A DNA stretch of 64,000 nt from DASXZH01 sp963829965 (GCA_963829965.1 CAWHLK010000022.1:62001-126000); one strand, 5' to 3'; shown: positions 38,558 to 47,950, counted from the first letter of the stretch. Translations and numbers: made by a program. Notes: a model not told the origin generated them from the letters alone.

Positions 38558-39279
38558 TTGGAAGTCGCCGCAAGAGACTTAGACCGGCGATATTCGGTTG
38601 CGGCGGATACAAACTCCTCAAAAAGTCGTCGATTGGTCGCTTCATTGAGAGATCGCTCGGGATGCCATTGAACGCCGATCATCCACGGGCGGTCGTTTGC
38701 TTCGATGGCCTCGACTGTGCCATCCGTCGCATGCGCGACAACTTTCAGACCTTGGCCGACTGAATCGATTGCCTGATGGTGCCAGCTTTGTCCCTTGATT
38801 TCTGACGCTCCGACTACGTTTTCAAGTTGCGATCCCGATTCCACTTCGTATTCCTGAACGACCCCGCCTGTATGCACCAATTCCGTGGACTTATCGGGCA
38901 GGTGCTGGATCAAAGAGCCGCCGCGCGCCACGTTGATGAACTGGCAACCATAGCAAATGCCGAAGACCGGCATGTCTTGGTCGGCCGCTCTTAACAGTTC
39001 CCGCTCAGCGTTAAACCTTTCGGGCGCTACCGGTTCAACCGCAGGATGGTTCTCTTCGCCCCAGTTTGAGGCATCGATATCGTTCCCGCCAGGGATCAAG
39101 ATCCCGTCCAACAGCGGAAGGATTTCCTGGGGATCGGCCTGCGCGGGAATCAGAATGGGAACGCCACCCGCATCGGCAACTGCCTGGGCGTAGTTCCAAT
39201 TCAGCTTGATTTCACCGCCCGATCTCTCTTTGCTCGAGTCTGGCTCGCTGACAGCCGTAATTCCAATAACCGGTTTCAT
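38554..39279 (-). CDS. Gamma-glutamyl-gamma-aminobutyrate hydrolase family protein (peptidase C26)
   Basis: 241 residues of the class-I glutamine amidotransferase-like fold. LIPGGNDIDASNWG lies near residue 62, the nucleophile Cys109 in FGICYGCQF, and His206-Glu208 in GVQWHPE. PuuD-type enzymes cut gamma-glutamyl bonds, for example of gamma-glutamyl-GABA in putrescine breakdown. No other putrescine gene is present, so the substrate is open. Four-base ATGA overlaps join it to the E2 gene before it and the biotin-carrier gene after it. Confidence 0.9.
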   Translation of the reverse strand: MKPVIGITAVSEPDSSKERSGGEIKLNWNYAQAVADAGGVPILIPAQADPQEILPLLDGILIPGGNDIDASNWGEENHPAVEPVAPERFNAERELLRAADQDMPVFGICYGCQFINVARGGSLIQHLPDKSTELVHTGGVVQEYEVESGSQLENVVGASEIKGQSWHHQAIDSVGQGLKVVAHATDGTVEAIEANDRPWMIGVQWHPERSLNEATNRRLFEEFVSAATEYRRSKSLAATSK

Positions 39280-40475
39280 GAGATTTTGACGAGGCTACCT
39301 ATTCCCTCCACGTTTTCCTTCACTGCGTTGATGAAGTTTGCTGCGCCGACCCCGTTCATCAGGCGATGATCGAAAGTCAGCACGATGTTGACGACCGTTC
39401 GGAGTTTAAGCTCTGCAGCCTTTTCGTCGATTGTCTTATAAACCTCTCCCAGAAAGATCGTTCCCACCGCGGGAGGAACCACTACGGGCACCGCATCGCG
39501 CAATCCAAACGCCTGCATGTTGGTAAGGCTGATCGTGACCGCTTCGTTCGCTTGGTCCTTCCCTTCCCTCGCTTCATGAACTCGCTCGCGTATGCGGGTC
39601 GCAAATTCTTTCCATTCGAGCGCGTCCGAGTCTTCGACAACCGCAAGGACAAGCTCATCCCCGGGTCTGGCAACCGCGATTCCCAAGGAAGCGTGCTCAT
39701 AGGTGCGCAGCGTCTCCTCGCCGCGCAAAGTCGAGCGGAACGAAGGGTGGTCTCTTAATGCTCGCGCTACCGCGAAGGCAAACATGGTGAAGGCGGAGGG
39801 TTGAAAATCGCCGCCGGAAGCCTTGTACTCGTGTCTCAGTTTCTCAACTTCTTCCCATCCGGTGACAACCGTGATGGTGCCCGGTACGACCAACTGAGAG
39901 CCACGGACAAGCCGCGAAGACAAAACTCGCTGTTTCTGGCTTAGCGGCGCCTCGGCAAATGGGCCCCCGACTGACTCAACCGCCTTCGTGGCGGCCTTTC
40001 CTGAACCGCTGAGATAAGCGTCGATATCGCTCGGCATGAGCTTGCTGCTAGCCGCAGGGATCATCGCAAGATCGGCGTCAGAAATGCCTTTTTCCTTCGC
40101 ATAAGCTCGGGTCCGTGGCGGGATGTTCGCATTCCGAGCGGCCGCAGAGGCGCCTCCGCTGGAAACCGCCATCGCCTCCTCGGTTTGGATGGAGCTTGGA
40201 GCAGAGCCGTGAACCTCGTGTTCTTGAACCCCGTCGGCAACCTCCATATGGGCGACTTCTCCGCCAATCGGTAAAACGGTGTCGACTTCCGCCAGCCATT
40301 CGGTAAGAACCCCTTCGTAGGGGGATTCCACATCCATGACCGCCTTATCCGTTTCCATCTGATAAATCGGCTCGTCCCGTTTCACCTTATCACCCGGATT
40401 CTTAAGAACGGCAACGAGTCTGGCCTCCTGAAGGCCCTCTCCAATTTGAGGAATGCGTACGGCAACGATCGACAT
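39276..40475 (-). CDS. 2-oxo acid dehydrogenase E2 component (lipoyl acyltransferase)
   Basis: 399 residues. The N-terminal lipoyl domain (MSIVAVRIPQIGEGLQEARL) has the lipoylated Lys44 in METDKAVMD. A peripheral-subunit-binding domain (PPRTRAYAKEKGISDADL) follows near residue 145, then the catalytic acyltransferase domain. E2 passes the acyl group from lipoate to CoA in the pyruvate, branched-chain or 2-oxoglutarate complex. The catalytic motif reads FDHRLMNGVGAANF, with Asn at the place where DHRxxDG has Asp; His370 is kept. The start at 40475 matches the family; the frame is open to 40625. No E1 or E3 gene is in the window, so the complex cannot be named. Confidence 0.9.
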   Translation of the reverse strand: MSIVAVRIPQIGEGLQEARLVAVLKNPGDKVKRDEPIYQMETDKAVMDVESPYEGVLTEWLAEVDTVLPIGGEVAHMEVADGVQEHEVHGSAPSSIQTEEAMAVSSGGASAAARNANIPPRTRAYAKEKGISDADLAMIPAASSKLMPSDIDAYLSGSGKAATKAVESVGGPFAEAPLSQKQRVLSSRLVRGSQLVVPGTITVVTGWEEVEKLRHEYKASGGDFQPSAFTMFAFAVARALRDHPSFRSTLRGEETLRTYEHASLGIAVARPGDELVLAVVEDSDALEWKEFATRIRERVHEAREGKDQANEAVTISLTNMQAFGLRDAVPVVVPPAVGTIFLGEVYKTIDEKAAELKLRTVVNIVLTFDHRLMNGVGAANFINAVKENVEGIGSLVKIS

Positions 40476-40670
40476 ATTTGACCTTTTGAAACTGGCGGAT
40501 CTCACGACTCCAAGATCCCAGGAGATTATGACATTGGAGGTTTGCGGCTGGCCAATAGGTTGCTCTACGCTAAATCGGATGAGATAAATGAGCCGTTCGA
40601 TCAAAAGCCGCGTGCCTAGCGTCATAACGAGACAATTAGCGGATACACTCGCAACAGTTTTTGGAGGAAT

Positions 40671-43007
40671 ATGAGCTCAATCCCGCGTTCGGCTAAACGG
40701 CCGGTTTCAATACTCGCCCGTCTGGCAATCAGCATGGTGGTTCTATCCACGGCTGCCTTTGCCCAAGTTAACGTCTTAACTTATCACAACGATAATCTTC
40801 GGTCCGGACTAAACCCGAGCGAGAACATTTTGACTCCGGCAACGGTAAGTGAACAAACTTTTGGCCTCCTTCACACGCTGCCGGTTGACGGCGCTGTATA
40901 TGGTCAGCCGCTTTCGGTCGCCGGCGTAAAGATCCCTGGCCAGGGGACTCACAACGTCATCTACGTTGCAACCCAACACGACTCAGTTTTTGCATTTGAC
41001 GCCTCCGGAACAAGCACGACTCCTCTATGGCAGGTGAATCTCGGTCCTTCGGTTCCCAATGGCGATACTGGCAGCGGAGACATTCAACCCGAGATAGGCA
41101 TCACCAGCACGCCGGTGATTCACCTGACTGGAACGGGCGCCGGTTACCTGTATGTTGTCGCCAAGACCAAGGAATCCAACGGAAGCGGAGGTTACAACTA
41201 CGTTCAACGCCTCCATGCTTTGGACATCACGACGGGCGCCGAAGCCTTGGGCGGCCCGACTCTCATCCAAGCGACCGTGAACGGCGTTGGAGACGGTAAC
41301 GATGGCAACGGCCATGTCCCCTTCAATCCGCTGATTCAAAACGCCAGGCCAGGTCTGCTGTATTACAGCAACGGCGCCACCAACTTGATCGTGATTGCCT
41401 TTGCTTCTCATGGAGACAACGGCCCTTACCACGGTTGGGTCATGACCTATGACGCAAAGAGCCTGCAGCAGGTCTCCGTATTTAACACCACCCCCAACGC
41501 CCTAACCGATCCATCGGGTTATCCCATTGCAGCGGGCGGCGTTTGGCAGGGCGGCGGCGGAGTTGCTTCCGACGGAACCGACCTCTATTTCGCGACCGGG
41601 AATGGAACTTTCGATCCGTCGACGGAAGCCTATGGCGACTCCGTTCTCAAAATGACCTCAAGCCTTTCGGTTCTCGACTATTTCGCGCCGTTAAACCAAC
41701 AATCGCTTAACGACTCGGACGGAGATCTTGGCTCGGGCGGCGTCCTGCTCGTCCCGAACGATACCACTTACAATCCCACTGCTCAGCTCATGGTGCAAGC
41801 AGGTAAAGATGGCACGCTCCATTTGATCAGCCGCAACAGCCTTGGGCATTTCAATGCGACGGTCGACCACATTGCCGGCGAATTCCAGAACGTTATGGGC
41901 GGCGTATGGGGTAACCCGGCGTACTTCAACGGAACCATTTTTTATGGGCCATCCAGCGGCGCGCTCACAACATTTGGAATCTCGGGAGGCAAACTGGTTG
42001 GTAACGGTCCAACCGCCTATTCAAGCAACGCGTTTGGCTACCCCGGCCCAACACCCGCCGTTTCATCCTTGGGAACGAACAACGGCATCGTCTGGGCGGT
42101 TGATGGCTCTGCCTACTTAGGCTCGGGGAATACGGGTCCCTCCCAACTCTGGGCTTACAACGCCTCGACAATGGCTACGCTTTACAGCAGCCAGAACTCG
42201 GGCGACCGGGACGTGATGGGAACTGCCGTCAAATTCACTACGCCGCTCATCGAAGGCGGCCACGTTTACGTCGGCACCATGAACTCGGTCGAAGTCTTCG
42301 GTCTCGGCACGTTCACCCACAGCCCCTACATCCACACTCCGGGTGGCATCTATCGGCAGCCGTCGCTCCAAGTCACGATCTCGGATTCCGATACGAACGC
42401 CAAAATCTATTACACGTTGAACGGTACGACGCCGACCCAGAACTCTCCTCTTTACTCGGGCCCGATAACCCTGACTTCGAACGCTTCGTTAGAAGTCAAA
42501 GCTTGGACGTCGGGAGAGGGCCCCAGCGGCGTCAGCAAGGCTTATTACCAGATAAACCCGGACACTGGAACCGGAACCGGCTTGGAAGGTTTGTACTACA
42601 ACAACAACACGACCGCGACCGGAACCGTGACAACCCATGAGACAACTCCGGACATCAACTTTAACTGGAACGGCAATCCGCCCGTTTACGGAGTCGGCGG
42701 CGACAACTGGTCGGCGAACTTCATTGGAACGGTGCTGGCCCCGGTCTCCGGTTACTACACCTTCTACTTAACTTCCGACGACGGTTCGGAACTGTGGATC
42801 AACGGCCATCAGTTGATCAGCCAGTGGGAACCTCAAGCTCCAACGACCCAGACAAGTGCCCCGTTCTATATGAACAAGGGACAGCAGTATTCGGTGAGAA
42901 TCAACTATTTCCAAGATGGAGGAGGATCGGTTCTCCAACTGGCCTGGTCAGCCCTTGGAATGCCCCAGCAGATCATTCCGAAAGCTCAGCTCTATTTGCC
43001 GAACTGA
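40671..43007 (+). CDS. Secreted PQQ-like propeller protein with chitobiase-C and PA14 domains (copy 1)
   Basis: 778 residues. A signal peptide (LAISMVVLSTAAFAQ) is followed by a PQQ-like beta-propeller of about 500 residues, starting VNVLTYHNDNLRSGLNPSEN, with blades such as NVIYVATQHDSVFAFDA and LMVQAGKDGTLHL. Next is a chitobiase C-terminal-like domain (KIYYTLNGTTPTQNSPLYSG), then a PA14 domain (GYYTFYLTSDDGSELWINGH). Chitobiase-C and PA14 domains typically bind carbohydrate, so a surface sugar-binding protein is likely; enzymatic activity is not evident. GGAGG lies three bases before the ATG, which is closer than usual. Copy 2 follows in tandem. Confidence 0.88.
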   Translation: MSSIPRSAKRPVSILARLAISMVVLSTAAFAQVNVLTYHNDNLRSGLNPSENILTPATVSEQTFGLLHTLPVDGAVYGQPLSVAGVKIPGQGTHNVIYVATQHDSVFAFDASGTSTTPLWQVNLGPSVPNGDTGSGDIQPEIGITSTPVIHLTGTGAGYLYVVAKTKESNGSGGYNYVQRLHALDITTGAEALGGPTLIQATVNGVGDGNDGNGHVPFNPLIQNARPGLLYYSNGATNLIVIAFASHGDNGPYHGWVMTYDAKSLQQVSVFNTTPNALTDPSGYPIAAGGVWQGGGGVASDGTDLYFATGNGTFDPSTEAYGDSVLKMTSSLSVLDYFAPLNQQSLNDSDGDLGSGGVLLVPNDTTYNPTAQLMVQAGKDGTLHLISRNSLGHFNATVDHIAGEFQNVMGGVWGNPAYFNGTIFYGPSSGALTTFGISGGKLVGNGPTAYSSNAFGYPGPTPAVSSLGTNNGIVWAVDGSAYLGSGNTGPSQLWAYNASTMATLYSSQNSGDRDVMGTAVKFTTPLIEGGHVYVGTMNSVEVFGLGTFTHSPYIHTPGGIYRQPSLQVTISDSDTNAKIYYTLNGTTPTQNSPLYSGPITLTSNASLEVKAWTSGEGPSGVSKAYYQINPDTGTGTGLEGLYYNNNTTATGTVTTHETTPDINFNWNGNPPVYGVGGDNWSANFIGTVLAPVSGYYTFYLTSDDGSELWINGHQLISQWEPQAPTTQTSAPFYMNKGQQYSVRINYFQDGGGSVLQLAWSALGMPQQIIPKAQLYLPN

Positions 43008-43026
43008 GCCTCCAAAAGGTCACCGT

Positions 43027-43054
43027 GGTCGCGCTGCTCCTTTGCAGCGCGACC
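43027..43054. terminator. Terminator-like hairpin between the propeller-PA14 genes
   Basis: GGTCGCGCTGC (43027-43037) and GCAGCGCGACC (43044-43054) form an 11-base perfect stem with a six-base loop, 20 bases after the stop of copy 1. No T-run follows. It probably separates transcription of the two copies. Confidence 0.6.
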
Positions 43055-43224
43055 GCCAAACCTTAGGAAAGCATGACACATAACTGTTGCGCACTTTTAC
43101 GCAATTTCTTCGGGAACTTTCACAGGGGAACCTAAGCCTAATCTAACGGCGATATTGCCCGTGTTCTTGCTGATTGGCGTGAACTCAAATTCGTCGAATA
43201 CAATTTGTGCGTTGGAGGATGTGA

Positions 43225-45564
43225 ATGATTCGGTTTGGTCGCCCAAGTCTACGACTGCTTGGGGCGTTGTTTTGTTTCCCTGCAGCTCTTTACTGTGGAG
43301 TCACCTCGGCATGTGCCCAGGTGAATGTCCTGACGTATCAGGACAATAACGCGCGAACGGGGGTCAATCCCAACGAGACCGTCCTGACCCCGTCAACGGT
43401 GAGCGAAAGCACCTTTGGACTTCTCTACACGGTGCCGGTTGACGGGCAGGTTTACGCGGAGCCCCTTTCTGTTGCCGGCGTTAATATCCCTGGACAGGGC
43501 GTCCATAACGTCATTTACGTGGCAACTCAGAACAACTCTGTCTACGCCTTCGACGCCAATGGCTCAGGATCCAAGTCTGCCCCCCTTTGGCACGTGAATC
43601 TCGGCCCCGCAGTTCCGTTCAACGACACCGGTGCGGGTGACATCCAACCTCTGATCGGAATCACCTCGACTCCCGTCATCCGGTTAACCGGCTCGGGCAC
43701 TGGTTATATCTATGTGCTCGCCAAAACAAAAGAATCCAGCGGAACGGGCGGTTACAACTACGTTCAACGACTCCATGCGCTGGACATAACATCAGGAGCT
43801 GAATCGCTCAACGGCCCCACCGAGATCCAGGCAAGCGTGAACGGAATCGGAGATGGAAACGACGGAAACGGACACGTTCCGTTCAATGCCCTCATTCAGA
43901 ATCAGCGGCCTGCATTGCTTATGTTCGCCAGCGGAAGCACTAACTTGATAGCGATAGGGTGGGCATCCCACGGCGATAACGGTCCCTATCACGGTTGGAT
44001 CATGACCTATGATGCAACGACCCTTAAGCAGGTATCCGTTTTGAATACCACGCCAAACGCGCTCACCAGCCCAAGCGGAAACCCATTGGCGGCCGGAGGC
44101 ATTTGGCAAGGCGGCGCAGGCATTGCATCCGATGGAACGAACCTGTACCTTGCGACGGGTAACGGCACCTTCGATCCCTTGGAAAGCGCTTACGGCGATT
44201 CGGTCCTGAAGCTTTCACCGACCTTGAAAGTGCTTGACTACTTCACGCCCTTCGACCAGGATTCGCTGAACCTCACCGACTATGATCTCGGGTCAGGCGG
44301 TGTAACCGTTATCCCCAAGGATCCCGTATACAATCCGAACGGCAATCTTATCGTTCAGATGGGAAAGGATGGCACCCTGCACCTCCTCAACTCGAATAAC
44401 TTGGGCCAGTTCAACCTACTGAAGGATCAAGTTCTTGGGGAGTTCGAGAACGTTGTCACTGAGATGCGGGGGAACGCCGCCTACTTCAATGGAAATATCT
44501 ATATCGGTCCAACTGGCCAAGGGCTCTCGGCTTTTCAGATCAACAGTGGAAAGCTGGTTGGGAACGGAGTGAGATTCGCTTCCAGCAACACTTTTGGATA
44601 TCCCGGTCCCACCCCCACCATCTCATCAAACGGATCGACCGGCGGCATCGTTTGGGCGCTGGATACATCCGGCTTTCTTGGTTCCGGTGTCAATGCGCCT
44701 GCTCAGCTCTGGGCTTATGACGCCACGACGCTCAAGACGCTCTACAGCAGCGCGAACTCCGGGCTGAGAGACATCATGGGCGTTGCGGTGAAATTCGCTG
44801 TTCCCTTGGTTCAAGGGGGGCGCGTTTATGTGGGCACCCAGGGCCAGCTCGACGTTTTCGGGCCGGGCAAGTTTACGGACTGCCCGATCATTGAAACGGC
44901 AGGGGGAACCTACCACAACTCAGTGACAGTGACCGTCACCGATGCGATGCCCAACGCAAAGATCTACTACACCCTTAATGGCACGACTCCGAAGACTTCC
45001 TCAACCGTCTATACAAAACCCATCACCTTAACCGCAAATGCCTCTCTCGAAGTAAAGGCATGGGCCCCGGGCTATGGCGGGAGCGGGGTTTCCCGCGCCT
45101 TCTACCAGATCAATCCTGAGATTGGCAGCGGTACCGGACTCCAAGGTTTGTACTTTGCATCTCCAAACCTAACGGGCACTCCTTTAAAGATCAATACCCC
45201 GGATGTAAATTTCGACTGGTATAACAGCTCCCCCGCGCCCGGGATACCAACCACCAACTGGTCGGTGGAGTACGTTGGCACACTTCAGCCGCTTTGCTCG
45301 GGTTATTACAACTTTTACACGATTACCGGGGGTGGAGTGCTTCTCTATATCAACGGCCATCAAGTGATCGGCAACTGGGGCGCCGCGGACTCACAATCGA
45401 CGCAGAGCACCGCGGTTTGGATGAACGCCGGCCAGGCCTATTCGGTCAGGCTTCAATATCACCAGAATGGCAATGCATCGCTTGTGAAACTCTGTTGGGA
45501 ATCCATCGGCGTGCCGTTGCAAGTCATTCCGAAAACGCAGCTGTATCTTCCGAGTGACGAGTAA
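43225..45564 (+). CDS. Secreted PQQ-like propeller protein with chitobiase-C and PA14 domains (copy 2)
   Basis: 779 residues, alignable end to end with copy 1: signal peptide (ALFCFPAALYCGVTSACAQ), propeller from VNVLTYQDNNARTGVNPNET, chitobiase-C-like domain (KIYYTLNGTTPKTSSTVYTK) and PA14 domain (LQGLYFASPNLTGTPL, LLYINGHQVIGNWG). The ATG at 43225 has GGAGG about seven bases upstream. PA14 is the most divergent part (the TSDDGSELW region of copy 1 is TITGGGVLLY here), so sugar specificity may differ between the copies. Its own hairpin-bounded upstream gap of 217 bases suggests separate expression. Confidence 0.88.
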   Translation: MIRFGRPSLRLLGALFCFPAALYCGVTSACAQVNVLTYQDNNARTGVNPNETVLTPSTVSESTFGLLYTVPVDGQVYAEPLSVAGVNIPGQGVHNVIYVATQNNSVYAFDANGSGSKSAPLWHVNLGPAVPFNDTGAGDIQPLIGITSTPVIRLTGSGTGYIYVLAKTKESSGTGGYNYVQRLHALDITSGAESLNGPTEIQASVNGIGDGNDGNGHVPFNALIQNQRPALLMFASGSTNLIAIGWASHGDNGPYHGWIMTYDATTLKQVSVLNTTPNALTSPSGNPLAAGGIWQGGAGIASDGTNLYLATGNGTFDPLESAYGDSVLKLSPTLKVLDYFTPFDQDSLNLTDYDLGSGGVTVIPKDPVYNPNGNLIVQMGKDGTLHLLNSNNLGQFNLLKDQVLGEFENVVTEMRGNAAYFNGNIYIGPTGQGLSAFQINSGKLVGNGVRFASSNTFGYPGPTPTISSNGSTGGIVWALDTSGFLGSGVNAPAQLWAYDATTLKTLYSSANSGLRDIMGVAVKFAVPLVQGGRVYVGTQGQLDVFGPGKFTDCPIIETAGGTYHNSVTVTVTDAMPNAKIYYTLNGTTPKTSSTVYTKPITLTANASLEVKAWAPGYGGSGVSRAFYQINPEIGSGTGLQGLYFASPNLTGTPLKINTPDVNFDWYNSSPAPGIPTTNWSVEYVGTLQPLCSGYYNFYTITGGGVLLYINGHQVIGNWGAADSQSTQSTAVWMNAGQAYSVRLQYHQNGNASLVKLCWESIGVPLQVIPKTQLYLPSDE

Positions 45565-45635
45565 CGGGTTGGGACAGGTCAGAAGCGTCAGCAAGCCGGT
45601 CAGGTCGGAATAGCATCGTCCTGTTGACGGCGCCA

Positions 45636-45986
45636 CTATTCTCGGGCATCAAACTCCTGGATCATCCTTTTAGTGGCGTGGCTGCGCCACGTCTTTTCGA
45701 TCATGAGAGCCAGCTCTTCCCGGTCGATAAGCTCTGTCCTTGCCAGCACGGCGGGCCAGCCCTTGTAATGGTCGGTCTCGAAAAAGACCTCGGGGTTGGC
45801 TTGCATGAGGAACTCCTTTTCGTCCAACTCGCAACGCAGGACGATCACTCCCGGCTCCCGCCAGCGAACCAAGAGCTTCCCCCGAACCTTAAGCGCAGGC
45901 GTTCCATAGCTTAGCCCTTCCTCAACTCCTGGCCAATTCTTCTCCCCCCAAACCGAACGGACTAACTCAAAATCAGACTCGGACAT
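45636..45986 (-). CDS. MmcQ/YjbR family protein
   Basis: 116 residues of the MmcQ/YjbR fold, recognised by the N-terminal VRSVWGEKNWPGVEEGLSYG, the central LLVRWREPGVIVLRC and the end GWPAVLARTELIDREEL. The family has a double-wing DNA-binding-like fold, but its role is not established. The length is normal. It is followed, 27 bases upstream on the same strand, by pth. The gap contains CTTTACCCCTCC-type short repeats. Confidence 0.85.
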   Translation of the reverse strand: MSESDFELVRSVWGEKNWPGVEEGLSYGTPALKVRGKLLVRWREPGVIVLRCELDEKEFLMQANPEVFFETDHYKGWPAVLARTELIDREELALMIEKTWRSHATKRMIQEFDARE

Positions 45987-46013
45987 GTCGCCTTTACCCT
46001 TTACCCCTCCCCT

Positions 46014-46679
46014 TTACCCCTCGAGATCCTCCGCATGCTGGCGCCGCCGATTGTATTCCGCGATAAAATTGAGGGCGCCCTCAACCCCTTTGCCCACCGC
46101 AAGCTCACACGCTTCCGCGCTTGCCTCGATCGCCTCGTCGACGGCCGCCCGGTCTTCCTTGTTGAATCCCCCAAGGACATGGTTGATCGTCTCACCCCTC
46201 GGCCCCTTGCCGATTCCGATCTTGATCCTCGGATACTCTTGGCTTTGCAAACTGGCGATAAGAGACTTGTGGCCGTTATGGCCGCCAGCGCTGCCGTTAA
46301 GCCGCATCTTGACGACTCCCACCGCGAGATCCAGATCGTCCGCGACAACGAGAACCCGTTCGGGCTTCAGTCCCGCCTGCTTCGCCAAGGGCGCAACCGC
46401 CTGCCCACTGAGATTCATGAAGGTCATCGGCTTCACAAGCATCACGGGCACGCCCTCGATCAGGCCGGTTCCGACCAAGCCCTTTTTCATCCCCCGATTC
46501 AGTTTGATCCGGTTCTTGGACGCGAGCAAATCGATGACGTCGAATCCAACGTTGTGCCGCGTGCCCCGATACTCCGGCCCGGGATTGCCGAGTCCAACTA
46601 CCAGCCACTGAGGGGGTATTTCCGGCTCAGGAGCTCCTCGGCGAAACAAGCGCATCAGACTATTTTGAAAGATGGACAT
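46014..46679 (-). CDS. pth: Peptidyl-tRNA hydrolase
   Basis: 221 residues. The Pth signature is WLVVGLGNPGPEYRGTRHNVGFDVID, with the Asn of GNPG and the catalytic His of RHNVGF. Other active-site segments are FMNLSGQAV, VVADDLDL and GSAGGHNGHKS. It recycles peptidyl-tRNA released from stalled ribosomes. The protein has about 24 residues before the usual start; a second ATG (MRLFRRGA) would remove eight of them. No strong ribosome site marks either. It is divergent from the small membrane protein, with a palindrome between them. Confidence 0.95.
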   Translation of the reverse strand: MSIFQNSLMRLFRRGAPEPEIPPQWLVVGLGNPGPEYRGTRHNVGFDVIDLLASKNRIKLNRGMKKGLVGTGLIEGVPVMLVKPMTFMNLSGQAVAPLAKQAGLKPERVLVVADDLDLAVGVVKMRLNGSAGGHNGHKSLIASLQSQEYPRIKIGIGKGPRGETINHVLGGFNKEDRAAVDEAIEASAEACELAVGKGVEGALNFIAEYNRRRQHAEDLEG

Positions 46680-46700
46680 GGCAGATCACCAAAAGCGCAA

Positions 46701-46717
46701 AAATAACACTGTTATTT
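46701..46717. promoter_or_regulatory. Palindrome AAATAAC-N3-GTTATTT, possible operator
   Basis: Perfect 7-base arms around ACT in the 111-base divergent gap between pth and the small membrane protein gene. The size and symmetry suit a dimeric repressor or a short stem; no regulator is identified. Confidence 0.3.
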
Positions 46718-46790
46718 CGGGCCCCCAAATTCGTCTGTTAAGCCGGAACCGGGCCGGAATAACAGGTCACACGGCCACTTAAAGAAGCAT

Positions 46791-47030
46791 ATGAATAACA
46801 AAGCCATAGCCGCCATCGCCGCCATCGTCGGAGTCATCTTCCTGATCGTCGCGATTCTCTACTTTACACAGCCTGCCGGTTCCCTGCCGAGCTTTTTCCC
46901 CGGCTTCAAGGAAGGCTCACACGACAAGCATATGAAGCACGCGATCTTGGCCGCGGTGGTTGGCATCGCTTGCTTTATCTTTGGATGGTTCCTCTCCGGG
47001 AACAAAGCTTCGCAGCCGCCTACTTCTTAA
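46791..47030 (+). CDS. Small two-helix membrane protein, hypothetical
   Basis: 79 residues. Two hydrophobic helices (IAAIAAIVGVIFLIVAILYF and AILAAVVGIACFIFGWFL) are separated by a polar loop with a Lys/His-rich stretch (GSHDKHMKH). The termini are polar. I do not recognise a family with certainty; small DUF proteins of this build are common. The 3' end overlaps the convergent uppP end by 11 bases. The ATG is preceded by AAGAAG. Confidence 0.7.
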   Translation: MNNKAIAAIAAIVGVIFLIVAILYFTQPAGSLPSFFPGFKEGSHDKHMKHAILAAVVGIACFIFGWFLSGNKASQPPTS

Positions 47031-47901
47031 GGAACAGAAGAGAAGTAGTCACGATGCCCGCCGCCGCGCAATCGACCGCGAACGGCGTGAGCTTGTTGGT
47101 CTCGAAGTATTTCATCAAAAATCGAACGGCAAGGAATGCCGTTATGCCCGAGCATACAAAACCAACTCCGCACGGTCCCAACTGCGGCTGGTTTTCCGGC
47201 CTGAACAGCTCGGGCAAGTTGAGCAGGGCAGCCGCGCCAATGATGGGTGTAGCGAGCAAGAACGAAAAGCGCGCCGCTTCCTCGTTATTCAGTCCCACTA
47301 GCAATCCGCCTCCCATCGCCGCTCCCGACCTCGAAAAACCTGGGATCAGGGCAATCGCTTGAACCGCACCCACCGCCATCACCTTATACCAAGGCAGTTT
47401 GGAAATTCGGAAATCAGGGTCGGCTTTCTCCGGCGCCGGGATCGCTCTTCTCCTCAGTAGTTCGGCTACGTAAAGCAGGAGGCCATTTGCGATGAGGAAA
47501 ATCGCGGCCAGCTTGGCGGAGGTGAACATTGCCCGCAACGGCTCTTCGAATAACCCACCCAACAAGCCCGCCGGGATCGTTCCAACGAGCACCATCCATC
47601 CGGTCCGAGCAGGGATGTCATCCGGACGGATCTCTCTAGCCGCAAGGGACTTGCCCATCGCCTTCACGATGCGCACCCAGTCCTTCCAAAAGAAACCGAG
47701 AAGGACGATCGCCGTCGCCAGGTGAGTGGCGATGAGAAACGTGAGGAAGAACGAATGCTCCGGCGTTGTGTTTGTTTGCTGGATATTCCAACCCACCAGC
47801 GTTGGCAGAATCACACTGTGGCCAAGGCTGGAGACTGGGAAAAGCTCCGAAACGCCCTGGAGCAGGCCGAGGATTACTGCTTGAAAATAAGTGAGATGCA
47901 T
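47020..47901 (-). CDS. uppP: Undecaprenyl-diphosphatase
   Basis: 293 residues of the BacA/UppP family, with about eight membrane helices. The two signature motifs are LLQGVSELFPVSSLGHSVIL near the N-terminus (family consensus EGxTEFLPISSTGH) and IPGFSRSGAAMGGGLLVGL in the second half. It recycles undecaprenyl diphosphate to the monophosphate carrier for wall and glycan synthesis and gives bacitracin tolerance. It is downstream of wecB on the same strand, across a repeat-filled gap of about 230 bases. The acidic residue and Thr of the first motif are replaced here by Gln and Ser (QGVSE), a conservative variant. Confidence 0.94.
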   Translation of the reverse strand: MHLTYFQAVILGLLQGVSELFPVSSLGHSVILPTLVGWNIQQTNTTPEHSFFLTFLIATHLATAIVLLGFFWKDWVRIVKAMGKSLAAREIRPDDIPARTGWMVLVGTIPAGLLGGLFEEPLRAMFTSAKLAAIFLIANGLLLYVAELLRRRAIPAPEKADPDFRISKLPWYKVMAVGAVQAIALIPGFSRSGAAMGGGLLVGLNNEEAARFSFLLATPIIGAAALLNLPELFRPENQPQLGPCGVGFVCSGITAFLAVRFLMKYFETNKLTPFAVDCAAAGIVTTSLLFLKK

Positions 47902-47950
47902 CGCGTAGGCCCTGAGTCGGGCGAAACAAGATTATGAATGATTGTGCAGG

